Positions 36,101 through 43,129 of a stretch of DNA of 64,000 nt are shown here, piece after piece (position 1 is the first letter of the stretch; each line of letters begins with the position of its first letter). Under the pieces are notes generated by a model. The model was given only the letters and a program-made list of their open reading frames with translations, made no database searches and had not been told where the DNA came from. A program made the position numbers and the translations under genes. This DNA is from Alligator mississippiensis (taxonomy: Eukaryota > Chordata > Crocodylia > Alligatoridae): positions 349,406,203 to 349,470,202 of the forward strand of contig NC_081824.1 in assembly GCF_030867095.1 (NCBI RefSeq), in the 5' to 3' direction.

Positions 36101-39100
36101 AAGTGTTTTGTAGTCAATCATGTAAAAAATCAAGAAGTAAAATATTGACAACTCTTCCTTATAACCTTTTACTATAAAACTCCTACACAAAGGTGTTCAA
36201 GTAATCCTAAAGAGGTTAAATGAATTCTGGACTTTCTCCAAAGGCCTGGATAAAATACAGGGATAGAGAATATTCTGCCATCTCTAGGTCCCCTGGGACT
36301 TCCACCCAGAATACCTCATTCTTTATAGATACACATGTTCAGTGCCATATTGCCTAATTCATACATACTGTGTTCCTCCAAGTAGCCTCTTCAGCTGATC
36401 ATATTTATAAAAATCAAGTAAATAATATTTAAAGGTTTCGTTGTCTGCAGCTTCTTAAGAATGAAATAAGGAGACTGGAAAGGAACCAAGAGCGAGAGAA
36501 ATCTGTTGCTAATCTAGAATACTTGAAAAATGTTCTGCTGCAATTCATATTTCTGAAATCAGGAAGTGAAAGAGAGAGGCTGTTGCCAGTAATAGATACC
36601 ATGTTGCAGCTCAGCCCTGAAGAAAAGGGAAAGCTTGTTGCAATCGCTCAAGGTATGTACAGTATTTCTTTTATTACCAGTATATCATCACAAAGAAGGA
36701 AAGTAAAAGTAGTAATAAAGAAAACCAAAAGGTTTTGACTTCCTTTTTAGTCAGATCCTCCAGAAAAACAAATTTGAAGAATGTGATTCAAACAGTTTAG
36801 AAATAAAATGATGCTACTCAGTTAGAAGGGGATTAAAGTATTGCTATTTCTCATTGAACAGGACTAAAAGCAAAAGCCTAAATAAAATTCTCTAAGGTGA
36901 AAATAAAAACTTTAAGAGAGATCTTTCTTTCACGTTAAATTGCGTAAATTTCCATCACTTTCTTTAGTCTTGCCCTAAAGAGCCATTTCTTCATGGGTTT
37001 TTTTAACCATCTGCCTGCATTTTTTTCCCCAGTCAGTTCCACTGTTGACTAGCCACTGAATTGAAGATCTCTTTCAAATTGGGACGAGGATAAAACTTCC
37101 TGTGAATTGATTTTCATGACACATGCTCCACAAAAATCTAGGAGCTATTCCAATTTAATAAAAGCCATTTTACATAGTAAATGACTGAAACTAATGATTA
37201 ACAACTAGTTTTGAAACTTTATTCCACAAGTATATGTGAGAGGCAAGAATTTCTTAGAGTGATATCTTTTATTGGATCAGTTATGCTGCTTCTGACTTCC
37301 TGTGATCAGAGAACTGATGGCAAACATCTTGTATGTGAAAGCTTGTCTAACTTTATCCCAACTATGTAGTTGGTCCAATAAATTATGTTATTCTAAGGCA
37401 GGAGTTGTCAACCAGGGGTAGGTGTACCCCTAGGGGTACTTAGAAAGGTCATAGCAGGTATGCATGAGCGGGCAGCTGGCCAGGATTAGAGTGCTCCCTG
37501 GGGAATGGCGGTGATGCCTCCCCTGGCGCATTCCCATATTTTGCTTCTTACCTGGGGGAGGGACGCACCAGGTGCCACCGGCTCCACACAGCACACTGCA
37601 GCACCTCCTCGCCCTCCACCTCAGCTCGTTCTCTGTGCCTGCTCCCAGGAGCAGGGCTGGGGGGCAAGGGCAGCAGCACCCCTCTGTGGGCCATGCATGT
37701 GCCGGCCAGACGGGGGTGGAGGGGCTTGCACGCATTGCCACCCACCACTCCTCACCACTTTCCCGCAGCTGGTCTCACATGCAGCTCTGCAGGCTGCTGA
37801 TGAGCAGTGCATGATTGGCGAGGTGCAAGGCCCATCAGTAGCCTGCGGAATTGCACGTGCAACTGGCTGTGAGGAAGTGGCTCAGGTTGGTGGCAGTGGC
37901 GGCAGCAGCTACCGCATGTGAGCCGCGCCCCCCCCGGGTTCAGCCTGCAGAGGGGCACTACTGCCCTCGCCTCTCCCCCCAACCCTCCCCCGGCCCTGCT
38001 CCCGGGAGCAGGTATGAAAAGACCCCCCCCTTCCCCCCTTGCCATTCTCAATCTGGTCCCCCCGGTCCCTTCCCTTCTCCCCCCACACACACACTTATCT
38101 GTTGGTGTGTGTGTGTCAGCCTGCCCCCTGCCCATCCAGCAGCAGCAGGCACATGGCGTTGCGTGACTCTTGGGGCTGCAGCAGCAGGGTGCAGACTCCA
38201 GCCTGCAGCAGCAGCTGCCTCTGCCCCATGTGCAGATCTGGGGGGCACATGCCCCACGGGCCTCCAACAGGGTGTGCACAGCAGCAGGAGCCGCCCCCCC
38301 TCCCTGCACCTCCCGGAAGAATTGCTCTTGTGGCTCTGCCCTGCATTTCACCCCAGCTTTGCAGCACTTGCCCCTGCCCCAGCCCCACTCCCACTCCCTC
38401 CCTCACCATGGGGGCCTCAATCTTCCCCCTCCACCCTGCCCCTTAAAAGCAAGAAAAAAATATAAAGAGGTACATGAGCTGAAACTTTGGGGCAGAAGGG
38501 GTATACTTGTTAAAAAAAAGTTTGAAAACTCCTGCCCTAAGGAATCCTTGGCTCTTGCATAATTTCTGGACCATCATGGCTACAACATTACTCTTACACT
38601 ACCTTCCACAAATACAAGGATTGTCTAGGAAAAAATTTAAAGCATTTTAAGAGGTAAGGATTTTTATGTGTAATGTCTCTTATTGGACCAACTGCATGAT
38701 TGAGATTAATTAAATACATTCTGGACTAAATTTTCTCTAAAAACCTGGATAAAATATGGGCATATAGTGCATGTTATGCCATCTTGAGATACAGCTGCAT
38801 GGTACTGCAGTGCTGTGGTACCCAAAAAGCTTGTCTAAGTCTTTCCCAACTGTTCACTTGGTCCAGTAAATGAGAATCACCCACAAAAATCCAAGCCTTT
38901 TGTATATTTCCTGAACTGTCATGGCTACAACACATACACACTTCACTTAAATGCTACCAAGGCATTTTAAAAGAATGTATTAAGCAGTCTGCTCCTTTAT
39001 AATAAATGCTTAGGCCTCTGATTGGATGCATTCTTTCCAATTTGCAAGACACTTTACATATTATCTTGTTCAAAACATCTTTATTTAGAAATTGTCATGG

Positions 39101-39701
39101 TCTTTGTTATTAACAATTTTCTCTAAATGTTAGTTGTACTGTGCAGTCTTAGAAAAGGCCAGTTACTAATGAACGTGAAGAGAAAGGAAGTGATATCATG
39201 AAAAGGTATATGTGAGAGGATTTATATTTTGAATGGCAAATCAAAATTCTGTATTTGAAAACAGCTGCTCTTGCACTTCTTATTAAACAGAGCTCATTAC
39301 TGTCTAAAGACCTCTTTTGAAGTCTGTAGACGTTAGAAAGAAGAGGCCAGTTTTATTTCTCTGTCAGTTGCAGGTTTCTTAAGTACCCTAAATAAAGAAT
39401 GTGATACAGTGGTATTTCTTTGAACATGGTAGCTGTTTCTTAAAGTGCATATTGAAAACTTTTCAGCGACCTGACATGTTACTGCCCATCAGCAGCCTGA
39501 CATGTTACTGCTTAAAAGTAATGTTTTGGTTTTCATGCAATGCATCATCAGTCGATTCACTGTTAATAGCTTCAGTGCTGGTGAAAATTTAAGTTTATCT
39601 TTTTCTATTTCTTTTCCCCCTTTCCTGCAGGTGAAGAAGAAAGTGCTTCACGGCCTTCTGGGTGGGCTTCATACCTTCACAGTTGGTCAGGACTTCGATG
39701 A
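2949..39701 (+). CDS. GCC2: GCC2 (GCC185), C-terminal 625 residues in 13 exons
   Basis: GCC2 is a long coiled-coil golgin of the trans-Golgi network. It tethers endosome-derived vesicles, including mannose-6-phosphate receptor carriers, and binds Rab and ARL1 GTPases. Seen here: thirteen exons with AG/GT borders join in one frame to 625 codons plus a stop (1,878 nt). Fragment residues 1 to about 420 are heptad-rich and charged. Residues 423-490 form an acidic Ser/Thr-rich linker. Residues 556-602 are the GRIP domain with its LEYLKN start, and the chain ends in [11 protein letters not shown] and a stop. All of this matches my memory of vertebrate GCC2. The human protein is about 1,680 residues, so roughly 1,060 N-terminal residues, including the start codon, lie to the left of the window. 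No frameshift or stop is seen in any exon. The introns are loaded with transposons. LIMS1 follows on the same strand, as in other vertebrates. Confidence 0.97.
3541..3645 (+). CDS. GCC2: GCC2 exon b (residues 56-90)
   Basis: Acceptor TAATTTTCAG, donor GTAGGG; 105 nt, phase 0 at both ends. It begins [17 protein letters not shown] and ends ELELARK. Coiled coil. Because the exon is symmetrical, skipping it would keep the frame. Confidence 0.93.
3839..4680 (-). mobile_element. Penelope-like retroelement 3' end with GIY-YIG endonuclease
   Basis: The minus strand is open from 4,897 to 4,139. The part left of about 4,680 resembles the C-terminus of Penelope-like elements. It shows [20 protein letters not shown], a Cys-rich finger ([11 protein letters not shown]) and a GIY-YIG-type core, LYLIQC with [13 protein letters not shown]. 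The first 75 or so codons upstream do not match and are probably unrelated sequence read in frame. The stop is followed by the element's tail ending at about 3,839 with the motif around GATATCTTTTATTAGACCA, which recurs at several other places in this window. The reverse transcriptase part is missing: 5'-truncated copy. Confidence 0.85.
4830..5360. repeat. Unclassified repeat with GTAGCACTAC-type ends
   Basis: Both ends carry copies of a TGTAGTGCTATAAAA-like motif (about 4,895 forward; about 5,300-5,340 inverted: ATAGTGCTACAAAA and TGTACTACAATGAGTG). This suggests a short inverted-repeat DNA transposon with a GC-rich middle. I cannot name the family or fix the ends. Confidence 0.4.
5536..5698 (+). 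CDS. GCC2: GCC2 exon c (residues 91-145)
   Basis: Acceptor ACCTACAG, donor GTGAGT; 163 nt, phase 0 to phase 1. It contains [12 protein letters not shown] and [19 protein letters not shown], a strongly conserved GCC2 coiled-coil stretch. The preceding intron holds a Penelope-like element. Confidence 0.95.
5699..6284. other. GCC2 intron
   Basis: Short AT-rich intron; nothing recognised beyond splice signals. Confidence 0.5.
6285..6385 (+). CDS. GCC2: GCC2 exon d (residues 145-178)
   Basis: Acceptor TTTGCATTAG, donor GTAAGT; 101 nt, phase 1 to 0. It encodes [20 protein letters not shown] and then [12 protein letters not shown]. Coiled coil. Confidence 0.94.
6519..6596 (+). CDS. GCC2: GCC2 exon e (residues 179-204)
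   Basis: Acceptor TATCTTGCAG, donor GTAGGA; 78 nt, phase 0 at both ends. It encodes 26 residues including [17 protein letters not shown], matching other vertebrate GCC2. Only 133 bp separate it from the previous exon. Confidence 0.94.
6722..7481. mobile_element. Mariner/Tc1-type non-autonomous element, copy 1
   Basis: The right end reads inward (minus strand) CTGTATTTACTTGAATATAA and abuts a TA at 7,482-7,483. The left end retains AAGATGAGGTTCCCCCC. The interior around 7,370-7,460 (TTTCCATGTATAGAATCTAA, then TATTGGGGG) matches copy 2 at about 34,960-35,010. No transposase is seen. The left tip is odd (see findings), so the left border is approximate. Confidence 0.6.
7484..10394. other. GCC2 intron
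   Basis: AT-rich intron. Contains a poly(C) tract at about 8,634-8,658. No gene or classifiable repeat recognised. Confidence 0.5.
10395..10655. repeat. Fold-back copy of the Penelope-like terminal repeat
   Basis: The left half starts with the minus-strand form of the repeat (TGTTGTAGCCATGATGGTTC) and the right half carries the plus-strand form (CCATGCAGTTGGTCCAATAA). The inner borders AAGTGTCCTTCTTCAGGT and ACCTGAAGAAGAGC pair around 10,536. It is an imperfect palindrome with arms of about 110-130 bp. Confidence 0.65.
10656..11234. other. GCC2 intron
   Basis: AT-rich intron leading to the acceptor of exon f; nothing else recognised. Confidence 0.5.
11235..11372 (+). CDS. GCC2: GCC2 exon f (residues 205-250)
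   Basis: Acceptor TTATTTTTAG, donor GTATTT; 138 nt, phase 0 at both ends. It starts [17 protein letters not shown] and ends LQEECSTAK. The open frame runs on past the donor, but the following residues no longer resemble GCC2, which supports splicing here. The donor is weaker than its neighbours. Confidence 0.93.
11969..12492. mobile_element. hAT-type non-autonomous element (CAGGGGTAGGCAACC end)
   Basis: The left end CAGGGGTAGGCAACCCTCTG is a typical hAT terminus of this window. The right end GGTTGCCATCC is its degraded inverse. The GC-rich interior contrasts with AT-rich flanks. I could not find a convincing 8-bp duplication, so the right border is approximate. Confidence 0.55.
12493..14689. 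other. GCC2 intron
   Basis: Intronic sequence of moderate base composition with no exon or repeat family I can name. Confidence 0.45.
14690..16285 (+). mobile_element. L2 LINE, degraded reverse transcriptase and 3' end
   Basis: Frames with many stops on the plus strand encode pieces of an L2-type reverse transcriptase. [13 protein letters not shown] lies near 14,760 and an FDTVD-like motif near 15,040. [14 protein letters not shown], the catalytic YADD block, lies near 15,255. The 3' end is typical of L2: GTAAGCTGCCCTGAGCC near 16,215, followed by AATAAATAATCAAATAAATAA. Old, 5'-truncated and inactive. Confidence 0.8.
16286..17248. other. GCC2 intron
   Basis: AT-rich intron up to exon g; nothing recognised. 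Confidence 0.5.
17249..17370 (+). CDS. GCC2: GCC2 exon g (residues 251-291)
   Basis: Acceptor TTACATTATAG, donor GTAAAC; 122 nt, phase 0 to 2. It encodes [20 protein letters not shown] and a Lys/Gln-rich segment. It lies between a 5.9-kb and a 4.7-kb intron. Confidence 0.94.
17675..18653. repeat. GC-rich, CpG-rich block, possibly a solo LTR
   Basis: About 1 kb of GC- and CpG-rich sequence stands abruptly in an AT-rich intron. It contains an inverted CCAAT (GATTGGCTCAG, about 18,388). It could run from TGTTGTGG to AGTAACA, which would fit the TG...CA ends of an LTR, but I find no matching target duplication. Open frames on both strands (for example 17,840-18,226 and 18,009-18,584) match nothing I know and look like by-products of GC content. 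An intronic CpG island is the alternative. Confidence 0.35.
19172..20184. mobile_element. Harbinger-like non-autonomous element
   Basis: The left end is GGCTAGGGACAGAAG; the right end inverted is GGCTAGATAGACAGTC. TTA flanks both sides (19,169-19,171 and 20,185-20,187), the 3-bp target typical of PIF/Harbinger. The interior is non-coding and was later invaded by the hAT element at 19,645-19,896. The terminal repeats are short, so the class is tentative. Confidence 0.55.
19645..19896. mobile_element. Small hAT-type element, family A copy 1
   Basis: Shares its body (AAATCAGCCCATG, then GGGGCCC near the left; CCAGGGATGGCCCTG at the right) with copies at 31,565 and 43,130. Candidate 8-bp duplications are CCTCCCTC (19,637-19,644) and CCTCCCCG (19,897-19,904), 6 of 8. 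It sits inside the Harbinger-like element and so is younger. Confidence 0.65.
20191..21915. mobile_element. hAT-type element with a large internal palindrome
   Basis: The ends CAGGGGCATGCAATTATTTT and, inverted, CAGGGGTAGGCAAAATATGG are flanked by CCTTAATG (20,183-20,190) and CCTTAGTG (21,916-21,923), 7 of 8 identical. Inside, about 20,690-21,070 is the imperfect inverse of about 21,165-21,545. The many overlapping open frames on both strands follow from the GC-rich palindrome and match no protein I know. It lies in the GCC2 intron before exon h. Confidence 0.8.
22023..22199 (+). CDS. GCC2: GCC2 exon h (residues 291-350)
   Basis: A pyrimidine-rich tract precedes the acceptor; donor GTAAGA; 177 nt, phase 2 at both ends. 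It encodes [20 protein letters not shown] and [20 protein letters not shown]. The upstream intron boundary is 107 bp beyond the right end of a hAT element. Confidence 0.96.
22691..24787 (-). mobile_element. CR1 LINE, 3' part of the reverse transcriptase ORF
   Basis: Minus-strand CR1. Its 3' end at 22,691 is the antisense of the CR1 tail (ATAGAATCATAGAAAGTTAG). Fragments of ORF2 appear in order from right to left: thumb-upstream region with [30 protein letters not shown], the RT core with [20 protein letters not shown] and FVDDTK, then [16 protein letters not shown]. Frameshifts separate the pieces. 5'-truncated; no endonuclease domain. A poly(C) run at about 23,320 interrupts it. Confidence 0.9.
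25011..25527. mobile_element. GC-rich inverted-repeat element
   Basis: The left end GGGCACATCCAGGTGAGCGC and the inverted right end GGTTGCGTCCAAATGTGCGT align over about 24 bp. The flanking triplets are TAA (left) and AAA (right), so a degraded 3-bp target duplication of Harbinger type is possible. The interior is GC-rich and non-coding, with a near-perfect hairpin at 25,035-25,082. Confidence 0.45.
25918..26135 (+). CDS. GCC2: GCC2 exon i (residues 350-423)
   Basis: Acceptor CTTTTCAG after a short (AC)n run, donor GTAAGT; 218 nt, phase 2 to 1. It encodes [20 protein letters not shown] and ends QLKNEPSTR. This is the last long stretch of heptads before the linker. Confidence 0.96.
26136..27449. 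other. GCC2 intron with a perfect hairpin
   Basis: AT-rich intron. Apart from the 18-bp-arm hairpin at 26,650-26,695 (reported as a finding) nothing is recognised. Confidence 0.5.
26650..26695. repeat. Perfect inverted repeat, 18-bp arms, 10-bp loop
   Basis: Left arm AAATGTGGCATGTGTGCC (26,650-26,667) and right arm GGCACACATGCCACATTT (26,678-26,695) are exact complements. TTTCATAA occurs both in the loop (26,670-26,677) and at the end of the right arm (26,693-26,700). Confidence 0.95.
27458..28020. mobile_element. hAT-type fold-back element
   Basis: The left end CAGGGTGGGCAAAGGCCAGA and the inverse of the right end, CGTGGGTGGGCAAAATGC, are flanked by AATTAGAT (27,450-27,457) and GATTAGGT (28,021-28,028), 6 of 8. 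The interior is palindromic: TCCATTTCCCAGCAG near 27,489 pairs with 27,966-27,980, and about 27,638-27,680 pairs with 27,739-27,782. Non-coding. Confidence 0.75.
28147..28182 (-). mobile_element. 3' tip of CR1 LINE A, cut off by CR1 LINE B
   Basis: The antisense CR1 tail (ATAGAATCATAGAGAAGTAG, then GGACCTTCATA) breaks into a second CR1 3' sequence at about 28,183. The expected continuation (TCTAGATCCAACCTCCTGCC) is found only at about 29,358. Confidence 0.75.
28183..29350 (-). mobile_element. CR1 LINE B, internally deleted, inserted into CR1 LINE A
   Basis: Minus-strand CR1 with reverse-transcriptase text in order. It has [43 protein letters not shown] and then [20 protein letters not shown]. 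At about 28,740 it jumps to [20 protein letters not shown], so roughly a hundred residues including the catalytic FADD block are absent. The right-hand junction is near 29,350. Confidence 0.85.
29351..31530 (-). mobile_element. CR1 LINE A, body, with ORF1 esterase remnant
   Basis: Minus-strand CR1. From 29,351 rightwards it shows the CR1 3' coding end ([20 protein letters not shown]), then RT pieces with [15 protein letters not shown] and [20 protein letters not shown] near 30,560. Between about 31,180 and 31,530 the minus strand encodes, with stops, a GFGFFD motif, a GLL motif and a LARRAL-like end. These resemble the SGNH-esterase domain that CR1-type elements carry in ORF1 (established for CR1 ORF1). 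The endonuclease region between them is missing or unrecognisable, so either one deleted copy or two adjacent fragments. Confidence 0.7.
31565..31841. mobile_element. Small hAT-type element, family A copy 2
   Basis: Begins CAGAGCCAAACC, ends GGATGGTCCTG, and is flanked by identical 8-bp sequences GTTTCAAA (31,557-31,564 and 31,842-31,849). The body matches copies at 19,645 and 43,130. Non-coding. Confidence 0.85.
32135..32332 (+). CDS. GCC2: GCC2 exon j, acidic linker (residues 423-489)
   Basis: Acceptor CTCTTTCAG, donor GTAAGA; 198 nt, phase 1 at both ends. It contains KNLRERRN, a double-Arg/Glu segment [19 protein letters not shown] and [12 protein letters not shown]. The exon is rich in Ser, Thr and acidic residues, low in coiled-coil potential, and plausibly phosphorylated (inference). 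Confidence 0.95.
32333..33392. other. GCC2 intron
   Basis: About 1 kb of AT-rich intron between exons j and k; nothing recognised. Confidence 0.5.
33393..33532 (+). CDS. GCC2: GCC2 exon k (residues 489-535)
   Basis: Acceptor AAATTGCAG, donor GTTAGT; 140 nt, phase 1 to 0. It encodes [20 protein letters not shown] and [11 protein letters not shown]. In the human protein the Rab6/Rab9-binding segment lies at the end of this region, just before GRIP (established for GCC185; the placement here is by homology). Confidence 0.95.
33743..35025. mobile_element. Mariner/Tc1-type non-autonomous element, copy 2
   Basis: The left end TTGTATTTACTAAAATACAG and the inverted right end TTGTATTATATAGAAGATGA are flanked by TA on both sides (33,741-33,742 and 35,026-35,027). 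Shares TTTCCATGTATAGAATCTAA with copy 1 at about 7,410. A poly(A) run lies at about 34,634-34,650. No transposase reading frame. Confidence 0.65.
35028..36450. other. GCC2 intron with (TTTG)n
   Basis: Contains a perfect (TTTG)n microsatellite at about 35,322-35,366 followed by a G/T-rich stretch. Otherwise nothing recognised before the GRIP exon. Confidence 0.55.
36451..36652 (+). CDS. GCC2: GCC2 exon l, GRIP domain (residues 536-603)
   Basis: Acceptor TTGTCTGCAG, donor GTATGT; 202 nt, phase 0 to 1. It encodes [17 protein letters not shown] and then the GRIP domain from [12 protein letters not shown] to [14 protein letters not shown]. The Tyr at fragment residue 559 sits where GRIP domains carry the residue needed for ARL1-GTP binding. 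Almost the whole domain is on this one exon, so loss of the exon would abolish Golgi targeting. Confidence 0.97.
37250..38640 (+). repeat. Penelope-like terminal repeat split by a hAT insertion
   Basis: 37,250-37,398 (GATATCTTTTATTGGATCAG, then CTATGTAGTTGGTCCAATAA) and 38,535-38,640 (AATTTCTGGACCATCATGGC) are the two halves of one repeat. Removing the hAT at 37,399-38,534 restores the order seen in the intact neighbour copy at 38,650-38,945. Confidence 0.7.
37399..38534. mobile_element. hAT-type element that is mostly palindrome
   Basis: The left end CAGGAGTTGTCAACC and the inverted right end CAGGAGTTTTCAAAC are flanked by TTCTAAGG (37,391-37,398) and CCCTAAGG (38,535-38,542), 6 of 8. About 37,625-37,805 is the imperfect inverse of about 37,838-38,015. 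Very GC-rich; long overlapping open frames on both strands match nothing and are by-products. It lies in the last GCC2 intron. Confidence 0.8.
38650..38945 (+). repeat. Penelope-like terminal repeat, uninterrupted copy
   Basis: Contains CTCTTATTGGACCAACTGCA, AAGCTTGTCTAAGTCTTTCC, ACTTGGTCCAGTAAATGA and CTGAACTGTCATGGCTACAA in the same order as the split copy to its left. Confidence 0.6.
38946..39630. other. Last GCC2 intron, 3' part
   Basis: AT-rich sequence with no recognised repeat, ending in the polypyrimidine tract of the terminal exon. Confidence 0.5.
39631..39701 (+). CDS. GCC2: GCC2 terminal coding exon and stop (residues 603-625)
   Basis: Acceptor CTTTCCTGCAG; the coding part is 71 nt and ends at TGA 39,699-39,701. 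It encodes [20 protein letters not shown] and then GLR, the conserved GCC2 C-terminus. A different frame is open over this stretch and runs about 60 bp further, but phase and conservation select this one. Confidence 0.96.
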
Positions 39702-42700
39702 GGCAACAGAAAGGCTGAATCTTCAATACTTACATTCCATGATTGCACTAAGAAAGAAATGCTAATGTACAAGAATGAAGCATACGTAAATAGCAGTGGC
39801 AGTTTTTTTTTTCAAACTACCTGCAGCAGCATACGTTAACCTAAGAATTAGACTAGAAAGTTTTTAAAGAACATGCTATATTATTTTCTGACTTCAGTAA
39901 ACTATACTTTTTTTGTTGTAAATATTTCAGATTAAATAAGCTTGTGATTGAGAGTAAAATGTAGGGTTAAAAATTGTCAAACTGGTCAGAACTTCCAGGT
40001 TTATCATTTAAAATGGAGCATCATTTAAAAACTGAAACAATACTAAAATACTTTTAAGAGTTAAAAACCCTCACTGATGAGAAATGAAGCAAGTTAGCAA
40101 CCTGCATTGTCATGACACATTAAAAGAAGCATAAAATCAAACTTTTTCCTCTGCATGGTGATGTTTACAAAATATTGCACTGCAGACACTTTGGAGGTGA
40201 AGGGCATTTTCTTTTTCACTTTGGTTATTTTTTAGTCTCAGATTGCAGTGAAAAAAAATTAAAATATAAGTCCTAGGGTGTGAGAAATGTAGTGGCTCTG
40301 ATAACTCTCATAACATCCCATGTTTGTGTTACGTGGGCTCATAAGGGTTTCCTGATGCTCATGGTTTGTTTTAGGAGTCACATCAGCCTCCCCTAAGAGT
40401 CAGTGGCATAAGCAAGTTGAAATAGTAGGAGAAAGAACTTAATCTAAAGTCTTTCTTTCTCAGGGTGGAACGCGCATAGGGAGTCTAAAGCCAAACAATG
40501 CAAATGGTACCTACTGCTCGTAATAGTTGTGTTGTTAAATGACTCTCAGTATAATTGCTGGCAGAAGAGGGGAAGAATGCTTTCCTGTGAAAACGTTATC
40601 ACTATATGTGGTATATAATTTCCTTAAGCAAACTTCACTCCATTCTCACTCTTCCACATTCCACCTATCCCTTGTGGTGAAGTGATATGTGCTTTTAAGT
40701 CCTTTAATTTAATGGCATTTCTGGAAAGTGTACGGGAGCAATATCTGCAAGAAAGAAAGGAATGTTATTGGGTCTAGGTGTAGGTCTTCCCTTGTCTACT
40801 GGGCCAGAGTGATTTTTAGCACTGTATGAGGGCCCATCAGAAGGGAAGAGAGAAGATGGCACCAGGCGAGAAGAATAGATGTACGCTTCTTAAATAGGTT
40901 CTAGTTGTGGAATCTTAATTGGCTCATAAATGAGCCAGAAGGGGTATCCAGTTTGTCTTCCTACCTTTAACACAGTAAATGCACTTGTTATAAACAAGAG
41001 CGCTCTTTCAGCTTCTGTCTTCTGTTCTGTGTTTTCTGTCTTTCCTCTTAACCCACTCTTTCTCTCTCCTCTACATATTCCACAGTTACTATCTGAGTGA
41101 TTTGTTATTTGTGTTAAGTACCTGCAGTTTTGCCTGTCATCAAGAGTCTTTGAGTTGTATATCTCCCCTTAGTATTCCCTTTCCCTCTGATATGCTGGTA
41201 TGTAGCATTAAAGCTACTTCTTTGACCAGAGGACAGGAAAGATATAAACTTAGACAAACATTATTCCTTTCTCTACTGCAGATATTGCCATTATTTTCCA
41301 TACTGAGCAAACACTAATCAAGAGGCCCGGGGTAGGGAAGAGGGCAACCCAGAGGTATGCCTACTCCCTTAATAATATAATACTTATATGGATTATAGTT
41401 AATCTTCCTGTAAGAATAGCAAGTGGAGTTAGCTTGTTCTGAAAACAGAATCTCTTCATAAGAGTACTTATCGAACTGAAAGTGTCTAAATGCCAATGAC
41501 TCTCTCCGTTTCCTGTGTTTATTCCAAGTTGTCAGCTTAATATATATTCTTACTACTTCTACTTTCAGTTAGTGCTGAAAATCAAGTTACTGGAGTGAAT
41601 TTGATTCCTTTTTGATGCAGTCCAATACTAACACATTTTAAGTTCTATTTGCAGACTCTTCATGGGTCATACATGATCCAGAAAGGAGCTGGCTTGGTTT
41701 TTACAGCCCCTAGACTGAATTTGCAGGATTGGCAGGTAGAAAAACCATCTTAAGCAATTGCTATTTTGAAAGTAGAGATAAGTAAGTATGTAGTACTTTT
41801 TAGTCACTTTTCAGTCCACATCTACATCTTCAGAGATTTTGTTCCAGGTCATTAAATATAAATTCACAACTCACTGTGATTTTCGTTTTTTAAAATAGCC
41901 AGAAGGAGTGGACGAGAGTTTTCAGATCACTATACCAAAAATGCAAGTAATTTTTTTCCTTCTGTAATTTAAAAAATAGAAGAGCATGAGTGAAATAGTA
42001 TAGCTTCAAATTTATTCAGCTGAAAACTTGCTGCTGACAGTTTTCTGCACGATGCCTGCTCAACTTTCTTTGTTAAATAGCTGTGAAAAATTAACCTGTT
42101 TCTTTTAAATGCATATATTTCAGACCCTAAGATTTTTATTTAATTCTATAAACTGTGAATGAAGTATGCAAACAGCATACAGTGTAACATTTTCTGTATT
42201 AAATAGAAGTTGTTTAATTTCAAATTTTTGAGATGTAAGCTCACAGTTCTAGTTAAACTCTGATATTGTATTCTTGAGTGTAATTTACACCTCTTGCATG
42301 ATATATTTTTTCTACAAGGGAAGATAACTGAGGCCTTGAAAGAGTAATGTAAAGAATATTTTAATAATTGTCATTAATCATTTATCTAATGTGTATTCTA
42401 TAGCTAAGATTGTCATGTTTTCAGAATTTGTCTTCCATCAGATAATGGAAGAAATGTCTGATGCAAGTAAATGTCTGGGTCTTAAATACTTATAGTAAAT
42501 GGAATTAAAAAGAGGTGAGGACTGGAAGTGGGATTATTTTGCACAGTAAATATATTTTATATTTCATGAATTTTACATATTTATAATGTTAATACACCAC
42601 CATCATTGTGGCTCAAATTCCAAGAAAACACATTTAAAATTAAAGTTGGCATTCCTGTTCACTGTTGCCTTTTGCTGCTCTCCCTCTTTCTCCTTTAAGT

Positions 42701-43121
42701 GCAAGTGTTGGTTCTGCTTTTAGGTTTCGTTCCATTTACTATTTTTACAGTGTCACATTTATATTAGTTTGTTTACAGCGTTGTTAAAAGATGGAAATCC
42801 CACCCCAAAGAAGTCACAAGCTTGTGACCAAATTGTGACTCTCCTACCATGATGAGGAAGATATGAAGAGCAAATAGAAGGGCAAAAAGCCCTTCTTCCT
42901 ATCTTTGGCCACCTGTGACTTCAGTGCTGTGGATGGTAAAAGGGAGCGCCTCAATCCTCCAGACAGGGAGAGAGACCTTGGTGAGAGGAGAGTGTTTGCT
43001 TAGAACTGGGCCTCTGTTACCTTCATAATTGGAAAGCAGCAGGGTGACTGCTACCTATACTTCACGAGTCTCACTGTGCAGCACACTCCCTTCTGTTCCC
43101 TTAATGTCTTATGTGGTTGTG
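39702..43121 (+). other. GCC2 3' UTR (end unresolved) and start of intergenic DNA
   Basis: AT-rich, largely repeat-free sequence after the GCC2 stop, as expected for a 3' UTR. I see no clear AATAAA. ATTAAA hexamers occur at 39,931, 42,198 and 42,639 and are the best polyadenylation candidates, so the transcript end could be anywhere from about 39,960 to 42,670. No other gene is seen. Confidence 0.45.
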
Positions 43122-43129
43122 CCCATGAG

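Noticed and set aside
37851..38465. 204-codon Pro/Ala-rich open frame (plus) and 199-codon frame on the opposite strand
   Set aside because: Both lie inside the GC-rich palindromic hAT element; no recognisable domain and the opposite strand is equally open.
39502..39765. 87-codon frame covering the last GCC2 exon
   Set aside because: Different frame from the conserved GCC2 C-terminus; the acceptor at 39,630 and phase 1 select the shorter reading to TGA at 39,699.
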